From Mycoplasma miroungigenitalium (lineage in GTDB: Bacteria > Bacillota_I > Bacilli_A > Mycoplasmatales > Metamycoplasmataceae), in NCBI RefSeq assembly GCF_013008635.1, contig NZ_CP053096.1, positions 62,001 to 126,000 on the forward strand: a DNA stretch of 64,000 nucleotides, given 5' to 3'. Under the pieces are notes generated by a model. The model saw only the letters and a list, made by a program, of their open reading frames with translations. It had not been told where the DNA came from and did no database searches. Position numbers and translations under genes: made by a program. Position 1 is the stretch's first letter, and each line of letters starts with the position of its first letter. Positions 26,016 through 39,500 of this stretch are shown here, one piece after another.

Positions 26016-26855
26016 TTAGTTTTCTCCTTCTTTGGCTGCTTCTGCTTCTTTAGCAGTAGCTTCTTCTGCTAATTTAGCTGCTTCTGCTTCAAGAATTAGA
26101 GGTTCTAATTCACTTGAGTGCATTCCAACTTTAACTTCAATACCGAATTTTTTAGCTCTTTCAACTAATTCATTCATCTTAATAACTTCATCAACATCAA
26201 CTAGAACAACTGGTTTATGGTTTGGTAAACCTTTAACCGCTTCTTTGATGATAACAAGTGATTTTTTAGGTCCAGGAATTGATCCTTTAACCAATAAAAT
26301 GTTGTTTACAGTATCAACTTTAACAACTTCAAGGTTTTGTACAGTAGTTTGTACAGCACCTAAATGACCAGGCATTGTCATACCTTTGAAAACTTTGTTT
26401 CCGGCGATATCACCAAGTGATCCAGTTTGTCTAACTGGTTGGCTACCACCACCACCACCGTGTGATTTAGGTCCAATGTGTTGGTTTCATCTTTTAATGG
26501 TTCCGGCAAAACCTTTACCTTTTGATGTACCAGTAACGTCAACAAGTTGTCCTGATGTAAATAAATCAGCTTTAACTTCTTGTCCTAATTCATAGCCTTG
26601 CATGCCACGAATTTCTTTAATGTAGCGCTTAGGTGTTGTGTTTGCTTGTTTGAATTGACCTGCTAAAGGTTTGTTAATTCTTGAAGCTCTTAAATCTTCA
26701 ACTGCTAATTGGGTTGCAACATACCCGTTAACTTCAGCAGTTAAAACTTTAGACACAACATTTGGTTTAACTTCAATAACTGTAACTGGAACAGATTGTC
26801 CATCTTCAGTAAAGATTTGGGTCATACCAATTTTACGTCCTAAGATTCCTTTCAT
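26016..26855 (-). CDS. rplC: 50S ribosomal protein L3 with C-terminal extension
   Basis: Early-assembly large-subunit protein, 279 residues against about 210 usual. The core begins [19 protein letters not shown] and includes the family signature [19 protein letters not shown] (TGA Trp) and [11 protein letters not shown]. About 70 residues beyond the normal end contain an alpha/beta piece ([24 protein letters not shown]) and a Glu/Ala-rich tail. The second gene of the operon. Confidence 0.95.
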
Positions 26856-26915
26856 AATTTCTCCTTCTCGTTAGAAAACTAACGACCATTGCTTGATATA
26901 CAAGTTGGCTTTATT

Positions 26916-27224
26916 TTATTTTTGTGTAATTTCGCTAATTTGAACACCAGCCGGAAATTCGAATCTACGAATTTGGTCTAGTGTTTTTGCATCAGCATCG
27001 ATTAGAGTAACAAGTCTTTGGTGTACTCTTGCTTCGAATTGTTCACGAGATTTTTTGTTAATGTGAACTGATCTAAGTATTGTAACAACGTGTCTTCTTG
27101 TTGGCACGGCTACAGGTCCTGAGAACTTAACATTATTTTTTTGTGCGATTTCAACGATTTTTTTCGCAGCAAAATCTAATTGTTCATGTTCGAAGGCTTT
27201 TAGCTTGATATTAATTTTGCTCAT
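26916..27224 (-). CDS. rpsJ: 30S ribosomal protein S10
   Basis: Small-subunit head protein and first gene of the S10 operon, 102 residues. The start at MSKINIKLKAFEHEQLD is preferred over an in-frame ATG six codons upstream because AAAGGAGA lies just before it. It contains the signature GPVAVPTRRHVVTILRSVHINKKSREQFE. Sixty bases separate it from rplC. Confidence 0.96.
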   Translation of the reverse strand: MSKINIKLKAFEHEQLDFAAKKIVEIAQKNNVKFSGPVAVPTRRHVVTILRSVHINKKSREQFEARVHQRLVTLIDADAKTLDQIRRFEFPAGVQISEITQK

Positions 27225-27622
27225 GTTGTCTCCTTTGTTCATATGCGAACGTTACTCCACATAAATTACTTAAGCAGTCCTCAACAACGTATTGGCCACT
27301 TAACAACCTTATGCTTCACAGTAATAGTTGCTTTTATATTCTATATTAAAATAAGAATTTCGTAAATAAATATTCCATATTTTTATAGCACTTAATTAAT
27401 TCGTGCGAACCGCGAAGATGCGTTGTTATCAAAAATCACAAATTTGCTATTTAATTTATTCCATTTTAATGTTTTTGATAATTTAATCATTCTTGAGTTA
27501 TTCTCTGAAAAACTTTCATTGTAATGGCGAAATTAATATTTTTATGATTAATAAATATATGATACGCCAAAAAGCGTTGTTAGATAATAAATTATATTTT
27601 TGGTTTCTTATCTTTATATATA

Positions 27623-27643
27623 CGCGCACGAACGCGCACGAAC
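27623..27643. repeat. Tandem decamer CGCGCACGAA x2
   Basis: Two perfect copies of CGCGCACGAA plus one base. The core CGCACGAA is also present inverted (TTCGTGCG) at 27400-27407. The GC content is far above the surrounding sequence. Confidence 0.7.
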
Positions 27644-27663
27644 AATATAAAGAGATAACAAAA

Positions 27664-27688
27664 AAAAGCAAGGAATTAACTTGCTTTT
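27664..27688 (-). terminator. Terminator of the giant-protein operon
   Basis: AAAAGCAAG and CTTGCTTTT arms with a 7-base loop, followed on the minus strand by an eight-T run, ten bases after the stop codon. Confidence 0.87.
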
Positions 27689-27697
27689 AATGCTAAA

Positions 27698-30600
27698 TTA
27701 TTTAGTTGGTTTTATATCTTTAAACATGAATCTGAACACACCAGAGTTATAAACTGTTGATAATTTTTCAAATGCTGTAAGAATATGAGTTGTTTTTAAT
27801 GATTCAGGTGTTGTACCATCTGATCATACATAACATTCTGCTGCACGTGGGTTTTTAGTTCATATTTGTTCGTTGCCTACCGCCTTATCTAAATCATCTC
27901 TATTACCTTTATCGGAGCCAGAACCGGTTTCGTTAGGTTTATATAATGGTGATGAATTGAAATTATTACCCTCAGTTTGTCATACACTGCCATGAGTAAC
28001 TAATCATTTACAAAAATCAATATTAGATCAGTTGTAAGCATTTTTTCCATCTTGTTCTCAGGTTGCGGTTGGTTTAATTGAAGGGTCGCTTAATTGTCTG
28101 TGTTTTGCAACAATTCAAGTTTCAAACCGTGTAGTAAATAAATAGATATTTTTAGTTGCGGTATCATAATCAACTGCAAATCTCATTGAAACTGTTGTAG
28201 CAGCAGCCATAGTTTTTTCGTCTTCAAGAAGTTTGAAATCACCTTTTTGTACTGCGGTTACAGTTTTAGTGTTGTGATCAATATTTGAATTACCAATTAA
28301 TAATACAGACGGTAATACAGCTTCGATATAAATTTGGTGATTTTTAACTCTTATTCTAAGCATTTGTTTACTTGAATCAGCGTTAATTTGACTAAATTGT
28401 TGATAAATATAGAATTCAGGGAATAAGAATTTGAAATCGAATTTAGAGTCTTTTGAGTCTACAAAACCTGTTCTTTCAGTTATGTTGCCACCTTTAATAT
28501 CATAAATTTTATGGTTAGCGTAATCAACGATAACTTCATCAGTTTCGTTGACAATTCCGAGTGATTTCTTGAAGGCTTCAAGGGTTTTAGCACTTATGGC
28601 GTTTAAATCGTTTTCTTCTCAACCAAGTTCGTCAGCTTTAGCAATTACTTGTTTACTGTTGTAGCCTATATTTTCTTTAACATAATCTTTATAAAATACA
28701 TCCGCAGAACCATCTAAAAGTTTAAGTTCATCTTTAGTTGTAAATGGAATTTCAACAGTTCTTTCAGTTTCAAATCCTTTGAATTCCTTGTAAATTGAAA
28801 GATTAGAAGGTTCGTATTTATATCTAAGTTTAATTTTAATACTTTTAGAAACTTGCGAACTCTTAGTTTCTTGATAGAACGAGTTAATATCAGTTTGTTT
28901 TATCAAGTAAACTTTCATGCTAACAGGATTATAAATTGAACCATCATCTAATTTTGTGAAATTAAATTCATCAAACATATTTAAGAATTGATCGTTATTT
29001 GTGATGTCAATTTCAGTTTGTGAATTTTCCATTCCGTTTGTAATATTACTGAAATTAGTCTTAAATTCTTCACGTGTCATTGAAGGTTTAGCAACAATTT
29101 GATAATATGGTTTATCGAGGTTTTGTTGTTCATCTGAACTTTCTTTACCAATAACATTTTCAAAGAATAAATTGTTATTGGTGTTAGTTCAATTTAAGAA
29201 TTCTGGTAATTTTTCAAAAATAGTGTTAATAGCAATTTTATTTGCTTCAGTCGTGTTAAATTCGCTGACTCAATTGCCTGAATTATTGTTTTTACTAATT
29301 TTAGCCATTTCGGCTGTGATAGGAGCAAGCGCTTGTTCATAAGCTTGTTCTAAATCATTTAATTTTGGTTCATTGCCTCAGACAACGGTTGATTTAAATA
29401 GATACTTGTAAATTTCAGTTAAATCTACACGTTTTCCAAGTAAAACGGTTACTTCATTTTTAAATGTTGAAATCATTTTATCAAATTGATTAATTGACGA
29501 ATTAATTGAATCGACATAGTTTTGTAACTCACTTGCTGAATTAGAAGATATTATCTTAGTGTATACACCTTGAATTTTTTCAAATGCCGAGCTAAATTCA
29601 TTGAAATCTTTTTGAGTTTGAATTAAACCTGATTTTTCAAATAAAGTTGTTTCGTCAGTGGTTTGTAAACCTTTTTTAAATGTTGTATTTAATGAATCAA
29701 TTAAACCGTTTTGAACTTTAATCATTTGATCGAAATCGACTCTTAATTGGTTAATGAATTTTTCAATTTTAGCTTTAGACTCGTTTATTAGTTCAAAGTT
29801 TTTGTTTAGGTATGCTGTTACAAAAGTATCTTGGCCGGCTTGTGTATCAATTTTAACAAAAGAATTGATGCGTGAGCCTAGCGTATTATTTGCTTCGATA
29901 AATTGTTTTGTTAAAGCTTTAGCTTGAACAATGGCATTAAAGTTGTCTTTAGATTTTTTACCTCATAATGAATCGATTAGGAATTCACTAAAGTTGGTTA
30001 AATTGGCTAGAGATTTATTAATTTCATTATGTTGAACATCAAAAGCATTCTTAATTTGGTGTTTATATTCATTTAATGCTTTTTCAATCAATTTATTTAC
30101 TGCTTCAATGATATCTTCAGGAGCTGCACCTTGAGGTCTTGTATAGTCAAGTGCATTAACTGCTTTTTGTTCATAGTCGCCCAATAGTGCCGATGAATTC
30201 GCTTTGTTAGAAGCTAATTTTAACGAATCTAATAATTCTTTTGTTTTAGCCTTCAATGTCATTGCAGACAGAATTTTAGAAGAAACAAGTTTATCGATAT
30301 TATCACTTAATTCAGTTTGCAATGCTACCTTAGTTTTTTCATCATTTTGCATTGCTTTGTTTGCTGTTTTTGCTTTATTAATTGATTCTTTCAGTAAAGC
30401 ATAGGCGTTTTTTACGTTATTTGAATCAACATTTTCTGTTAATCCACTACGTTGTAATCTTAATAATGATTCTGCAGTACGATATTGAGTAGTAAGGTTT
30501 CTAGAATTTTTAATTACATATTTAATTGAATTATTTCCTTCGCCAGATAATCATTTATCCCTCAAATCATAATAATTTTTTGCAGGAGTAGTATCAGATA

Positions 30601-33600
30601 AAGGAATTGCTTTTAATTCTTTGTTGAATTCTGCAATTTTTGCATTAATTACATCTTTTTCTTCTTTTGTAATTAATGTGTCGTTTTCAATTTCGCTTTG
30701 AATTCTAGCGCTATCCTGGTTAACATCTAGACGAACCATATGTAAATCAAGAAGTTTAATGTTTTTAACAATTTCATCTTGTTTAGCAGCCATAGTTTCA
30801 TCAGTTGGAATATCTTGTCTAAATAATACTGTTGCAGAGTCGATAGCTGCTGATAATTGTTCTTTATCTTGAGAAATGGATTCATTTAGAGGAACTAAAG
30901 AACTATTGAAATCGTTGACTTTTTTCAGTTTAGATGCTAATTCTAGCAATTTAGGCATGAATGTTTTAAGATTATTTACCTTTTGTATTACACCATCCAT
31001 TGTATTGTTGTTTTTAGCGTTTTCAGTTTCTTGAAGAAGAGCATCAATTTTCTTATCAATTTCTCTGCCTAAATTATGAGTTTGTTTAGCAGCATCGTAG
31101 TTAGGACTATTTTTGAATTCATTCAATGAATCTAATGTGTCTTTACGTTTATTTCTTAATACTGTTTGATTTGCTAGTTGTTGTTTAATCTTGGTTATTC
31201 TTTCCTCAATTTGGGACGGAGTAAGAACCTCATTATCGTTAGGCAATATATCTCAAAGATTTTGAATCATTGCTTTTTCGTCTTCAATAGTTACACTATA
31301 TTTAGGCGCGCTTTCACGTTCAGTTTTTCATTGTTGAATTGTTTTCGAAACGTCGCTTAGCGCTTTCATAAATTCTAATGCTTTAAGTGATTTTTCCTTA
31401 ACAAGAGCAATTCTAGCTTCTTTAGCTTTGTCTTTTTCATTTATATTGTTATTCGCTTCACTTACAACAGAATTTAATCAGTTTTGTAATTTTTCAGTGT
31501 TTTGTGCGCCACTGATACCATCTTTTTCAAAGAAATCAACAGATTGGTTAATATTTTTAGCTTCGTCAACAGTGCCACTAATTTCTAGAGCTTGTTTAAT
31601 TCTCTCTTTAGAAATTTCAATAGCTTTGATAATTTCAACAAATTTTGCTCTGTTTTCTTGAACACATTGTTGAACTGAGTGTTTATCGTCCGGTTTTGTG
31701 TCAGAACTAAATAGATTTCTAGCCTTGTCAATAAGCGGTTGTAAATCACTGGTTAAATAACTTTTTACAGTGTCTGAAACAGTATTTGCATTTGCTTGAC
31801 TTAATGTTTCGGCTGAACCAACTTGTAAGCCTAATGCATCGTAATAAATCTTGTTTTGTTTAATTATTTCGATTCTGTCATTGATTGAATTTAAGACATC
31901 TTTATTTGCATTTTGTTTTAAGTTTTCATTTAATATGTTGTTGATAATTTTGCCAGAATTTAGAGTCAGTGAATTATCCACCAAATTACCTAAATCTACT
32001 GGTTTACCAATGATTTCGTTAACTACTTCGTTAACTTTAACTCTTGTTTCATTTGAATTATTATTTAACTCAGGAATTGCTCTGAAATTATTAAAGTGTT
32101 GCAATAACAAGTTGCCTTGTTTTTTGTTTTCAGATTTTAATCCAGCTTCAGTTTTAATACGTTTTAATTCGCTCAATAAAGTTTTATCTTTTAGATTTAG
32201 TTGATCAGTTGCTAAAGGTTGGTATTGCGCACCTAATAATGCATTTAAATCTTGAAGAGCTTTTTTATGAGTATCCTTATCAGGATCGAGTTCGTATTCA
32301 TGGATTAAATCAATAATATCTTTTTGACGATTATTGTAGTTTTCCATTGCATCAATATTTTTAATAATTGAATCTGCTGTAGCGCCTTCAATATTTTTAT
32401 TGATTTCATTATTTATTTTATTTTTAAAGTTTTGGATGTGTTCCATTACATTGGCAGTGCCAGTTGGTTTAGTTCCGGTTTCGTTGTCAATTTCGCTTGT
32501 AACAAATGCCTCGTATTTAGCTAGTCTGTTTTGAACAAGATCTTTATTGTAAGCAAATCTCATTGCTTTTTCTGCTTGTTGCATTGAATCGATTGTTGAA
32601 GTAAGTATATTAGCGCAATCAGTTACATAACTTTGACGAGCTTTTTCATAATCATCAAAATTGGTGTATTGGTCTGGTTTTGTTTGATCATGATATGCTT
32701 TTTGGTCAAGTTCAGCAACAAAGGCGTCAATACGAGCTTTTTCTTTGTTGTATGTCGCAATTAATTCTTCCTTTTCAGCATTTAAAGAAACCACTTTTTC
32801 ATGAAGTTCTTTTGCCTTCTGAAGAATAGCTTCGGGAGAATAACTGACGTTTTCAATAATATCTTTATATGTTGCTTTATTGGTTTTAACAGCGGTTTTT
32901 ACGCTTTCTAATAATGTACGTTGTTCTTGTGAAGGAGATAAAACCTTGTCTAGCTCATTAACCATCACTTTACGCAATTCGTGTTTAGCTTTCGCAATTT
33001 CAATGGCATCAGTGATTTTTTTCATTTTTGCTGCAGTCATTTCACTTGTGTCACCTTTTGCAGGTAAGTTGATTTTAATGACTTCACCTAAATTATTGGC
33101 TTCTTTAGCTGATTCACTTTGTGCTAAAGTCGGATCACTTTGAATATTTTCTTTTTCAATTATTGCTTGTTTAATTCGATCAATTAAAGCTTCTTGGGCA
33201 GACAATACAGCAACAGCGTCTTTAGCAGTTGCATCTGACTTGGCTTTATCTTTCTCTTGAGCATATGAATCAATATCTTTGATTGCGGTATTAACAAGGT
33301 TTTTTAATGTGTCTGCACTTTCTCCGGAAATAGGATATGCCTTAGATTGAATTGATTCATTACGTGCTCTGATTTGGTCTTTATGGAATGCTAAAACTAA
33401 ATCATCATTCATTTGAGATGTTTTCTTTACAGCGTCTTCAATACTTGCAAGAGTTGGCATTTGTTCACCAGCTTGAATAACCTTAAAAATACCATCCATT
33501 TTGGTTTTGATTTCTTCTGAATCAGCAATAGCTTTAGGAACTCCAGAACGTTTATCAGGACTTGCATTAAACTCTTCTGAATTTTTTTCAAAGGTTTTCA

Positions 33601-36511
33601 AATTGTCTTCAATTTCTTTAACCTTAGCAATAGATTGTTTAAGAAGTTCGGCTTTTTCAAGAATTTTTTTCTTTTGTTCTGTTGTTAGATTTTCTTGTTT
33701 AGATTCTTTAATTAAATCTTCTAAACGTTTACGTAGAGCATTTTCTCCGGCTGAAGGTTGTTTGTCTTCTTGGTTTGGATAATATTTATCAATATCCGCC
33801 GTAATTGCATTTAATTTAGCTTCAATAGAGTTATTATTACGTTTTTCTTTTAAAGTTTTTGCTAAATTAATGGCTTGTTGTTTAAGTTTGTTAACATTGT
33901 CTAAATTAACAGGGTTTTGTTTAAGTTCATTAGAAATTTGATCTTTTATATCATCAACTTTTTGGAATTCTTCTGTAAATTGATCAACAATATCAGCATC
34001 TGCTTTTATTTCATCGACTAATTTATCTAATGATTTTAATGAATCTTTAACATCACGAATAATACTTGTTGAATTTTGAATATCTTTAATTTGATCTGCT
34101 ACATCATTTAAGGTTTTTAACTGTCCACTTTCAGCATTAGCAAAGACTCCAGAATTTTCGAATTGAGTTTTTTGGTCTTGCGTTAAATCGCCTTGACCGT
34201 TTTCTTTGCGGTCAAGAGCGCTTAGCAAGTCGTTAATATTTTGTGCACGATTTTGCAATAAATCTTTATTAGATTTTAATTTTTGTAATTGAATTTTTTC
34301 ATTTTCAGTGTATTCGTGTGGATTTTCACCGGTTGGATTAAATGTTCTTTCTGCAAAAATTTGTGCCTGTAAACGGTCGTAAGCAGTTTGGTTTTGAGTG
34401 ATAGTTGTTTCTAAAACATTAACTAAGAATTTATATTTCTTAATTTGGTCTAAAACAACTGTTGAAACAACTGGGTTGAATTTAACCGAAACAATCTTTT
34501 GTGTTTCCTTGTTTAATTCATTAATTAGTTTCTCAAGTAAAACTGCGTCAATTTGTTGAGATTTTAAATCTTGTGCTTGTTGTTCAGTTAGTTTATTCAA
34601 TAATTGTAATGTTGATTTCATCGCTTTAACTTCAGCATTAGTTTTGGCATATAAGTAAGCTAATTCAACTTTTTGAAGTGATCTTAGTTGTTCTCTAATT
34701 GAATATTTTTTAGCAACTATTTGATCAGTATCTAAATTAACAAAAATGTTTGCATCTGAAATTTGGTTGATTAAATCTGTTGCTTGTTGTTTAACTAACT
34801 TGCTCAAGTATTTATCTTTAACTTGTTGAGGATAGTCATTTAAATTTATGATAGTCGAATTAATTTGAATCTTAATTTCATCTAATTCTTTTCTAGTTTC
34901 TATTAAAGTAGACATTGCGTCTAATTTTGCATCAACTAATGATTTAATTTTTGCTGAATCAGTATTATTTTCAATAATTTCATCAATTTCTCTATTCAAC
35001 TTCAATAGTTCTTGTTGAGTTATACGTTTAACATTTTTATTGTGTTCTTGTTCAAAGTACAACAATGAATTTGAAAGTTTATCATTGAAATAACGTAATG
35101 AATTTAAACGCGAAGTATAGCTTAGCACTTGATTTAATAATTTTGTTTTGTTGTAGCTATCTGGTTTATCAGTATTGATTAATGCAATAATGTTTTTTTC
35201 TGTGATTAATCTATTTCAAACATTTTTTAACTTAGATTTGCCTAAGTATTGATAAGAATTAACACGTTCTTTTAGTTTTTTAATAATTTCAGCGTTTGAT
35301 AAAGATGAGTCATTTAGTACTGAATGATAAATTCTAATATCTTCATTTGCTTGAGCGATATCATCTTTATTTTGGCTTGCTTCTAATTTAAGTTTCGTGT
35401 TGTTTAAGTAGTAATCCGAAAGTTTAAAGTATTTACTGATTGAATCTCTGATTAAAAGACTATTAAGTTGTGAACTGTTTAAAAGTTTAGAATCTTCAAT
35501 AACTTGAACCATTGATTCAATTAGCACTCTATTTTCTTCAATTGATTTATTTGATTTTACTAAATCTTTTAAATCACTAAGTTTTTTAACAGATTCAGCT
35601 TTTACTTCATCATCTTTATTATTAGGTGTAGCACTTTCAAACAATGATTGTGCAATAGTTTCTACATTAGTATTAACTAGTGATGTGATTTCAGCAGTAA
35701 TTTTGACGTATTCTGCAGCAAATTCTGTATTGGCTTGACCTTTAGCGTCAATAATTTTGTTTTCAATAATTCTTTTGTTAATTTCGATGTTATTGATTCT
35801 GAATTCTCTCGCTAATACATCATGCTCAACTTGAACTATATTTTGGTTAATGGTATTTTTTAGGGCTTTTGTTGGCAATAATTTATTTAATTCAGTGATA
35901 TTGTCATCAAATGTATTACCTTCTTGCATTAGAATATCTTTAATTAAATAATCTTGCTTAGTTAAAAACTTATCTAATTCCTTTTGGTAATTATTCACTC
36001 ATTGGACACGTTGTACTTTGCTAATTTTATTGAAATCATTCAAAGCAATTTTTAGATTTGTTAATTCATTTGATCCGAATTGACTTACTAAATCTTTTTC
36101 TCTCAAACGACTAGCTTGGTCTGATAATAATGCATTTAGAGCGTTTAAATCTTTTTTAGAGATTTCATCTTGGTCAGCAACTTTATTAGCAAAATCAAAG
36201 ATGTGTTTTTTATGCAAATCATTAATACTATTAATTTCTTTATATTTTGTTAGGACTGATGTCTCAGGATTTGAGAGACTTAGTCTTGCTTTATCTCTTT
36301 CTGACTCAAGATTTGCTTTTTCTTTGGGAGATAAATTCATTAAATCAACATATTTGTCAAATAATTTAATTGAATTTTCAAATTGTTTTTCAACGTAACT
36401 TTGTCTATCAAAATTTGCTCGTTGTTCAAGCAATGATATTGTTGTAGCACCAGCTGCCGCTAGTGATCCAAGCGTTATTAATATTCCGTTTATTGCGTTT
36501 TTCTTAGTCAT
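27698..36511 (-). CDS. Giant coiled-coil membrane protein B (2,937 aa)
   Basis: The frame is continuous over 8.8 kb only with UGA as Trp; many TGA codons lie inside. The N-terminus is a single hydrophobic segment (about residues 8-27, GILITLGSLAAAGATTISLL), a signal anchor without a lipobox Cys. About 2,300 residues of Lys/Glu/Gln/Asn-rich, heptad-like helical sequence follow with few prolines or cysteines. The last 500 residues are Trp- and aromatic-rich and look globular. Part of this end (IDITNNDQFLNMFDEFNF ... MKVYLIK) matches protein A. The ATG overlaps the protein A stop (TAATG) and uses an AAAGGAGAT site inside gene A, so translation is coupled. I do not recognise the family. Long surface rods for adhesion, gliding or cell shape are possible and unproven. 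Confidence 0.93.
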
Positions 36512-39500
36512 TATTCATCTCCTTTATCTTCGTGTAATCTCAAGAAGAAATCGTATTTATCAATACCTCTAATTGAAACAGGGTCATTCATTGATTTTCA
36601 ACCAACTTTTGCTTCAAATTTGTTTTTATTATTAACATTTGAAGCTTGATTACCTTTATCAGTGAAAAGACCTGCAAACTTTTCTGCATATTTATTAGCA
36701 TAGAATTTAGCATCTCTATTAGGATAATTAGTTTGAAATTCAACTTTATCACCTAAAGGTAAATATATTTCTCACTTCATTTCAAAATTATTTTTATAAC
36801 TTGCGTTATTTCCTTCTCAATCATTTGAAATAACATTTTCAGCTCACCCGTGAAGAACACCATATCTATTAGTTCCTTCTTCATATACAGGAATAGAAAC
36901 TCCATATGGCATCCAGTTTGTATATCTGTTACCTTGTCATTCAAGGTCTGAACCAGATTGGATTCAGAACATAATTTTCTTACCATTAGCTAATGGCGCA
37001 TGTTTTCACATTGTTCCACCCATTTCAATACCACTATCTTTAAGTCTAATCTTGAATTTCATGTTTTCCGTACTATTAGAAATATCAATATTAGGGTCAA
37101 CTTTTTCAATATCTTCAACTTTTAAGTGATTTGGATTTGAATGTTTAGGCAACTTATTAAACATTGCAGCTTCTCAATGCTCATCGTCGAATGTAACATC
37201 CTCAGTAAAGAAAGTCATGCCATTTTTTGCAAGATATTTACCGGCACCTTTATTAACCGCAGCCATAATGTTTGTGTTCATAGTTTTATTGTTTCATCCA
37301 GCTCTGGAAGCTTCGAAAATGACGGTATTTCTTTGATGACTGTTATTTGCAGCGGTATCGCTGTTTTCTGAACCTAAATTATCTTTTTGAATTCTCATGT
37401 ATGCTTGAGTATTAAATGTAATTCAAATGTCATTAAATATCGAACTCATAGTCGCAACATCATTAAAGAAATTATTAGAGTTTTTAGGTTGATTATAAAC
37501 AACTTTTAAGTTAATTTTTGTCTTCTTAATAGACGTATCAGTTTGTAAAAATACTGGTAGTCATGGTTGAGAAGTTGAAGTTCTAGTTAAAAGCACCTTA
37601 ACATTGTCTAAATTGTAAGGAGTAACTCCTTTCAAGATATTAAATGTTTTGAACAAGTCAAGAACTTCTTGATTTTTAGTAATGTCAATTTCTAATGATG
37701 TGCCTTGACCTGGAATTTGATTTATTTTTTCAATTAAATCTTCAAGTAAAACATCTTTTTTAGGTCTAATATATTTCATGTTTTCGCCATTTTTGGTATT
37801 AATATAATCAAACATGAAGTTTTTATTAGAAGAATTATGCATTCAGTTATAAAGGGTAACAGATGGTTTGAAAATATTTACTAATATACTTTGTTTAGCA
37901 TTAAGAGCTAGTTCAGAATTAGTTAATAAATCATTTGAAATTGATTCTTGAGTCAATAATGAATCATAATCAATTTTATAAGAGGTAATTAGGTTCGCAA
38001 ATACTGGGTTGGCAACCTTATCATTTGCTCTATTATTTTCACCCGCAATAAGTTCTAACATATGAGTTAAATCACGGCCTTTAATAAATTGTGAATATAG
38101 ACCGATTAAAGTGTCTGAGCTGTTTTTTGCAACGTTGGTTTCATTAGATGAACCATAAATTAATGTATCAATATCTTTCAATGCATTAAGAATTGAGTGT
38201 GTTATTTCAAAATATTGGTCAAATTCAGCTTGGATAGGTTGTTTGACTTGTTCATTAATGTCTTGATTATAGTCAATAGTCAATTGTTTTGTTCCAAGTT
38301 TAGTCAAATCAGTATCTATTTGATCTTTAGATGTTCCAACTTTAGTTATAGCAGCTAGTAAAGCGTTGTGTTTTTCATTGCTGTTATTTACTTTTTTATC
38401 AAGAATATCAATGTAATTACGTAATGTTTTAACATTTGTTCCTTGAGCTGGTTGCAGTTGATTATTAAATGAATCAATTTGATTTTTTAATAATTCTGCT
38501 GCTTTTTTACTTAAATCTTTAACAGTTGTGTAGTTTTTGTCAAGAATGTTAAATGATTTTTTCAATGCTTTGCTATATGTTTTAAAGTCATTGTTGTTAG
38601 CTGATAGAACTCTATTGGCTTCAGCTATATTGCTTTCATATTCGTTTAGCAGTTTATCAAGACGCAATGAAACTGCAAGTTTTTTAGCTTCGGCAGGATT
38701 TAAAGTTTGAGTTTCCCCTTTGGCAGAAACACTCTTGCTTGTTAATAGATTTGTATAAGCTTGTAATCTCTCAATAGCTAATGTTAAACGATTCTTTTCA
38801 TATTTAATGATTGCTTGTTTTTGAGCTTCTAAAGCTTTTTTTGCTGTGACAAGATTCTTTTGAGCGGCCTTAATATTTTCTAATGTTTCAACTGCTGGAC
38901 TATCTACAATAACATTAACAGCATTAGATGTAAATTCAGACATCAATGGTGTTGCGTCCGAATCATATGAGTCATCAAGGTATGATTTAACATCATCTAT
39001 TTCCAATTTTAATGAACGTGATTCAACATGTTTTTGCGATTTTAATTTTGCAATAATACCTTCTGTTGTGTTTGTCAAGTGGTAAATTGAAGCAAGTTTA
39101 TTGTTTTCAATATGGGAAATATTATTTAAGTTTGATGTTGCTTTACTGATTAAATTATCTAACTCATTATATAGTGATTTCATATCGGCGGTTTCGTTAT
39201 TTCTGTAATCAGAATCATCAGATGTTGGAACAAACAATTTAGCAGAAGCAATAGCTTTTTTAAGTGCAATACTATTTTTCAGACTAACATCAAAACTATT
39301 AGCACCTTTAATTAAATAGGTTTCTTCAAGTGTTTTTAGTCCTTGAATGTCGATAGTATCCTTAGATTTTAATTCAGCAATCATGGCATCTAAAATTGCT
39401 TTTAGCGGAGCTTTTTCAGTTGAATCGATTTCATTATTAGTATTAAGTTCATTTAATTTTTTAGAGTGAGAAATCAGCAATGAAATTTTGACCGTATCAG

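Larger units (their letters stand above)
27225..27697. other. Leader/promoter region of the S10 operon and 3' flank of the giant-protein operon
   Basis: About 470 bases with no credible gene. The minus strand should hold the S10 promoter; AATATAGAATATAAAAG at 27333-27350 gives TATAGAAT/TATAAA boxes. The leader would be about 110 bases and contains GC-richer text with possible weak pairings but no structure I can name. Unusually GC-rich repeats at 27400-27407 and 27623-27643 are listed separately. The terminator of the giant operon lies at the right end. Confidence 0.5.

Noticed and set aside
27493-27690. Plus-strand open frame of 65 codons
   Set aside because: It runs into the giant-operon terminator, has no ribosome site, and its sequence is low complexity.
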